64,000 bases of DNA from Eubacteriales bacterium (lineage in GTDB: Bacteria > Bacillota > Clostridia > Peptostreptococcales > Anaerovoracaceae). Each line of letters starts with the position of its first letter. Within the stretch, counting starts at the first letter, position 1. The position numbers were made by a program, and so were the translations under genes. Location: NCBI GenBank assembly GCA_029009055.1, contig JAQXJR010000014.1:1-64000 (forward strand), in the 5' to 3' direction. Below are positions 63,110 to 64,000 of the stretch, piece after piece. The notes below the pieces were generated by a model. The model searched no databases and was not told the origin of the DNA. It worked only from the letters and a program-made list of their open reading frames with translations.

Positions 63110-64000
63110 TTAGCTATGCCTCACGACCGTGAACCGCTCCAGACTGATACCGGCTTCGTTCGGCGAGATCCCGGCTTTCCGGCAGGCTATCCCCACCTGC
63201 TCCTCGGCCGTATCCACCCCTTCCAGGTCCGGAAGCAACAGGCCTTTACGACTCCCCTTAGTCACTATGACGCCGTATTTCTTCGGGTCTAGGTCTAGGG
63301 CGGAATCTATCGGCTCAGGCTCGCTCAGCACGTCCACGCTGTATATCAGCTTATCCAGCTCGTCCGGCTCCACTCTCTCGAAGCGCGGGTCCCTGGAACA
63401 GGCGCTGACGCCGTTACTAATGATCTCCAGGGCTATATTCTCCTTCGTCGGAAGGAAGGTGCCTATGCAGCCTCTGAGCTCCCCATCCTCGTGCAAAGAC
63501 ACGAAGACTCCTGCCTGCTTTCTAAGCATCTCGTCCGGGAGAGCCGCGGCTTCATCCCGGCTTATCACCAGCTTATCTCCTGTCTTCACATAACATTCGA
63601 CAGCCTTACGCGCCAGACTCGTGTATGGGTCTTCCTTCTCCCTGGCCAGTGCCGCCTCTCCCAGCTCTTTAACTATGTGTTCTTTTAAGAAGTCTCTGGA
63701 GTCGTCTTCTCCTTCAGGCGTGAAGACAGCGACTCCATAGCCGACCCCGAATGTGGCTTGGTGGCTCAGCGCTTCGGCTTTCACAGCGGTCTTATCGAAG
63801 GCCCCGGCCATTATGGTAAATGACCTGTGGCCGCACTCAGCGGCCTTATCGAGCAGGACCGGATCGAAGTCGAGGAGTTCGCCGAAAGCGCCCCTGCCCA
63901 TCACGTCCATTATTTTCTCATCGTATACAGAACCGTTCGGATCGAAACCATAAGGTCCCTCTTCCTTCATCTTATGGGATAGGTCTCCTGAGGCTACGAA
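63110..64000 (-). CDS. AmmeMemoRadiSam system protein, LigB/Memo-like domain fused to AMMECR1 (5' end outside window)
   Basis: Partial: the frame stays open to the right edge, encoding FVASGDLSHK before the first internal ATG. The N-terminal part visible (DLSHKMKEEGPYGFD, SFTIMAGAFDKTAVKAEAL) is the end of a LigB/Memo-type domain related to extradiol dioxygenases. Residues from about 110 onward are the AMMECR1 domain (ELRGCIGTFLPTKENIALEI, CSRDPRFERVEPDELDKL, GLLLPDLEGVDTAEEQVGIA). Together with the radical SAM gene downstream it forms the AmmeMemoRadiSam set. Confidence 0.88.
   Translation of the reverse strand, partial: FVASGDLSHKMKEEGPYGFDPNGSVYDEKIMDVMGRGAFGELLDFDPVLLDKAAECGHRSFTIMAGAFDKTAVKAEALSHQATFGVGYGVAVFTPEGEDDSRDFLKEHIVKELGEAALAREKEDPYTSLARKAVECYVKTGDKLVISRDEAAALPDEMLRKQAGVFVSLHEDGELRGCIGTFLPTKENIALEIISNGVSACSRDPRFERVEPDELDKLIYSVDVLSEPEPIDSALDLDPKKYGVIVTKGSRKGLLLPDLEGVDTAEEQVGIACRKAGISPNEAGISLERFTVVRHS

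Overview
The window reads as part of a Gram-positive anaerobe of class Clostridia. The gene orders tig-clpP-clpX-lon-engB and (glmU-like)-prs-pth-mfd-(flippase)-rqcP are typical of Firmicutes. The LbH-to-rqcP block matches the Bacillus subtilis glmU-prs-ctc-pth-fin-mfd-spoVT-yabM-yabN-yabO order with substitutions. Ferredoxin-type, butyrate-type (crotonase) and phosphotransacetylase genes suggest a fermentative anaerobe. Base composition is near 50% GC. The lysine-rich fibronectin-III surface proteins resemble those of Anaerovoracaceae/Eubacterium-like genera, but I cannot fix the genus. No sporulation regulator is seen where spoVT would be expected. No prophage, insertion sequence or CRISPR array was found.

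Layout. 1-11.7 kb (minus strand): translation and DNA maintenance (rqcP, hup), a lipid flippase, an amidohydrolase, mfd, pth, prs, a left-handed beta-helix protein at the glmU position, and murC. 11.9-15.4 kb (plus): a lysine-riboswitch-controlled dapA-dapB operon, a 26-bp tandem repeat with a terminator, then lysA. 15.5-16.1 kb: six tRNA genes under one strong promoter. 16.1-23.4 kb (minus): four secreted or wall-anchored proteins. 23.5-30 kb (minus): ychF, lgt, a DUF5688 protein, a small orphan regulator-like gene, a beta-CASP nuclease and a PHP phosphoesterase. 30.2 kb: pta (plus). 31.3-32.9 kb: a ferredoxin-like protein and a Crp/Fnr regulator share a divergent control region with a palindromic operator. 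33-40.6 kb: hpt, then the proteostasis operon. 40.8-45.9 kb: an Mrp ATPase, an unassigned structured RNA, a DUF815 ATPase, a DUF975 membrane protein and thiN. 45.9-47.9 kb: a 55-residue gene, tRNA-Pro, deoC and a CYTH protein. 48-59.9 kb: a tight four-gene operon of very large surface proteins. 60.3-64 kb: crotonase, a lone PduB-like microcompartment shell protein, and the AmmeMemoRadiSam pair running off the right edge.

How they fit together. The core genes cover peptidoglycan precursors (murC, dap/lys, flippase), PRPP and purine salvage (prs, hpt), acetyl-phosphate metabolism (pta) and protein quality control. The accessory interest lies in two surface-protein clusters sharing a basic C-terminal Fn3-like module. 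The 12-kb operon combines a PQQ-type beta-propeller with two transcobalamin-like (DUF4430) proteins, which suggests but does not prove ligand (possibly corrinoid) capture at the cell surface. Other leads are an orphan structured RNA at 41.88-42.10 kb, a covarying tandem hairpin pair at 33.05-33.14 kb, an enriched octamer (CAGCAAAG) that also borders GC-rich intergenic elements, and a marked depletion of CAAG in coding strands.
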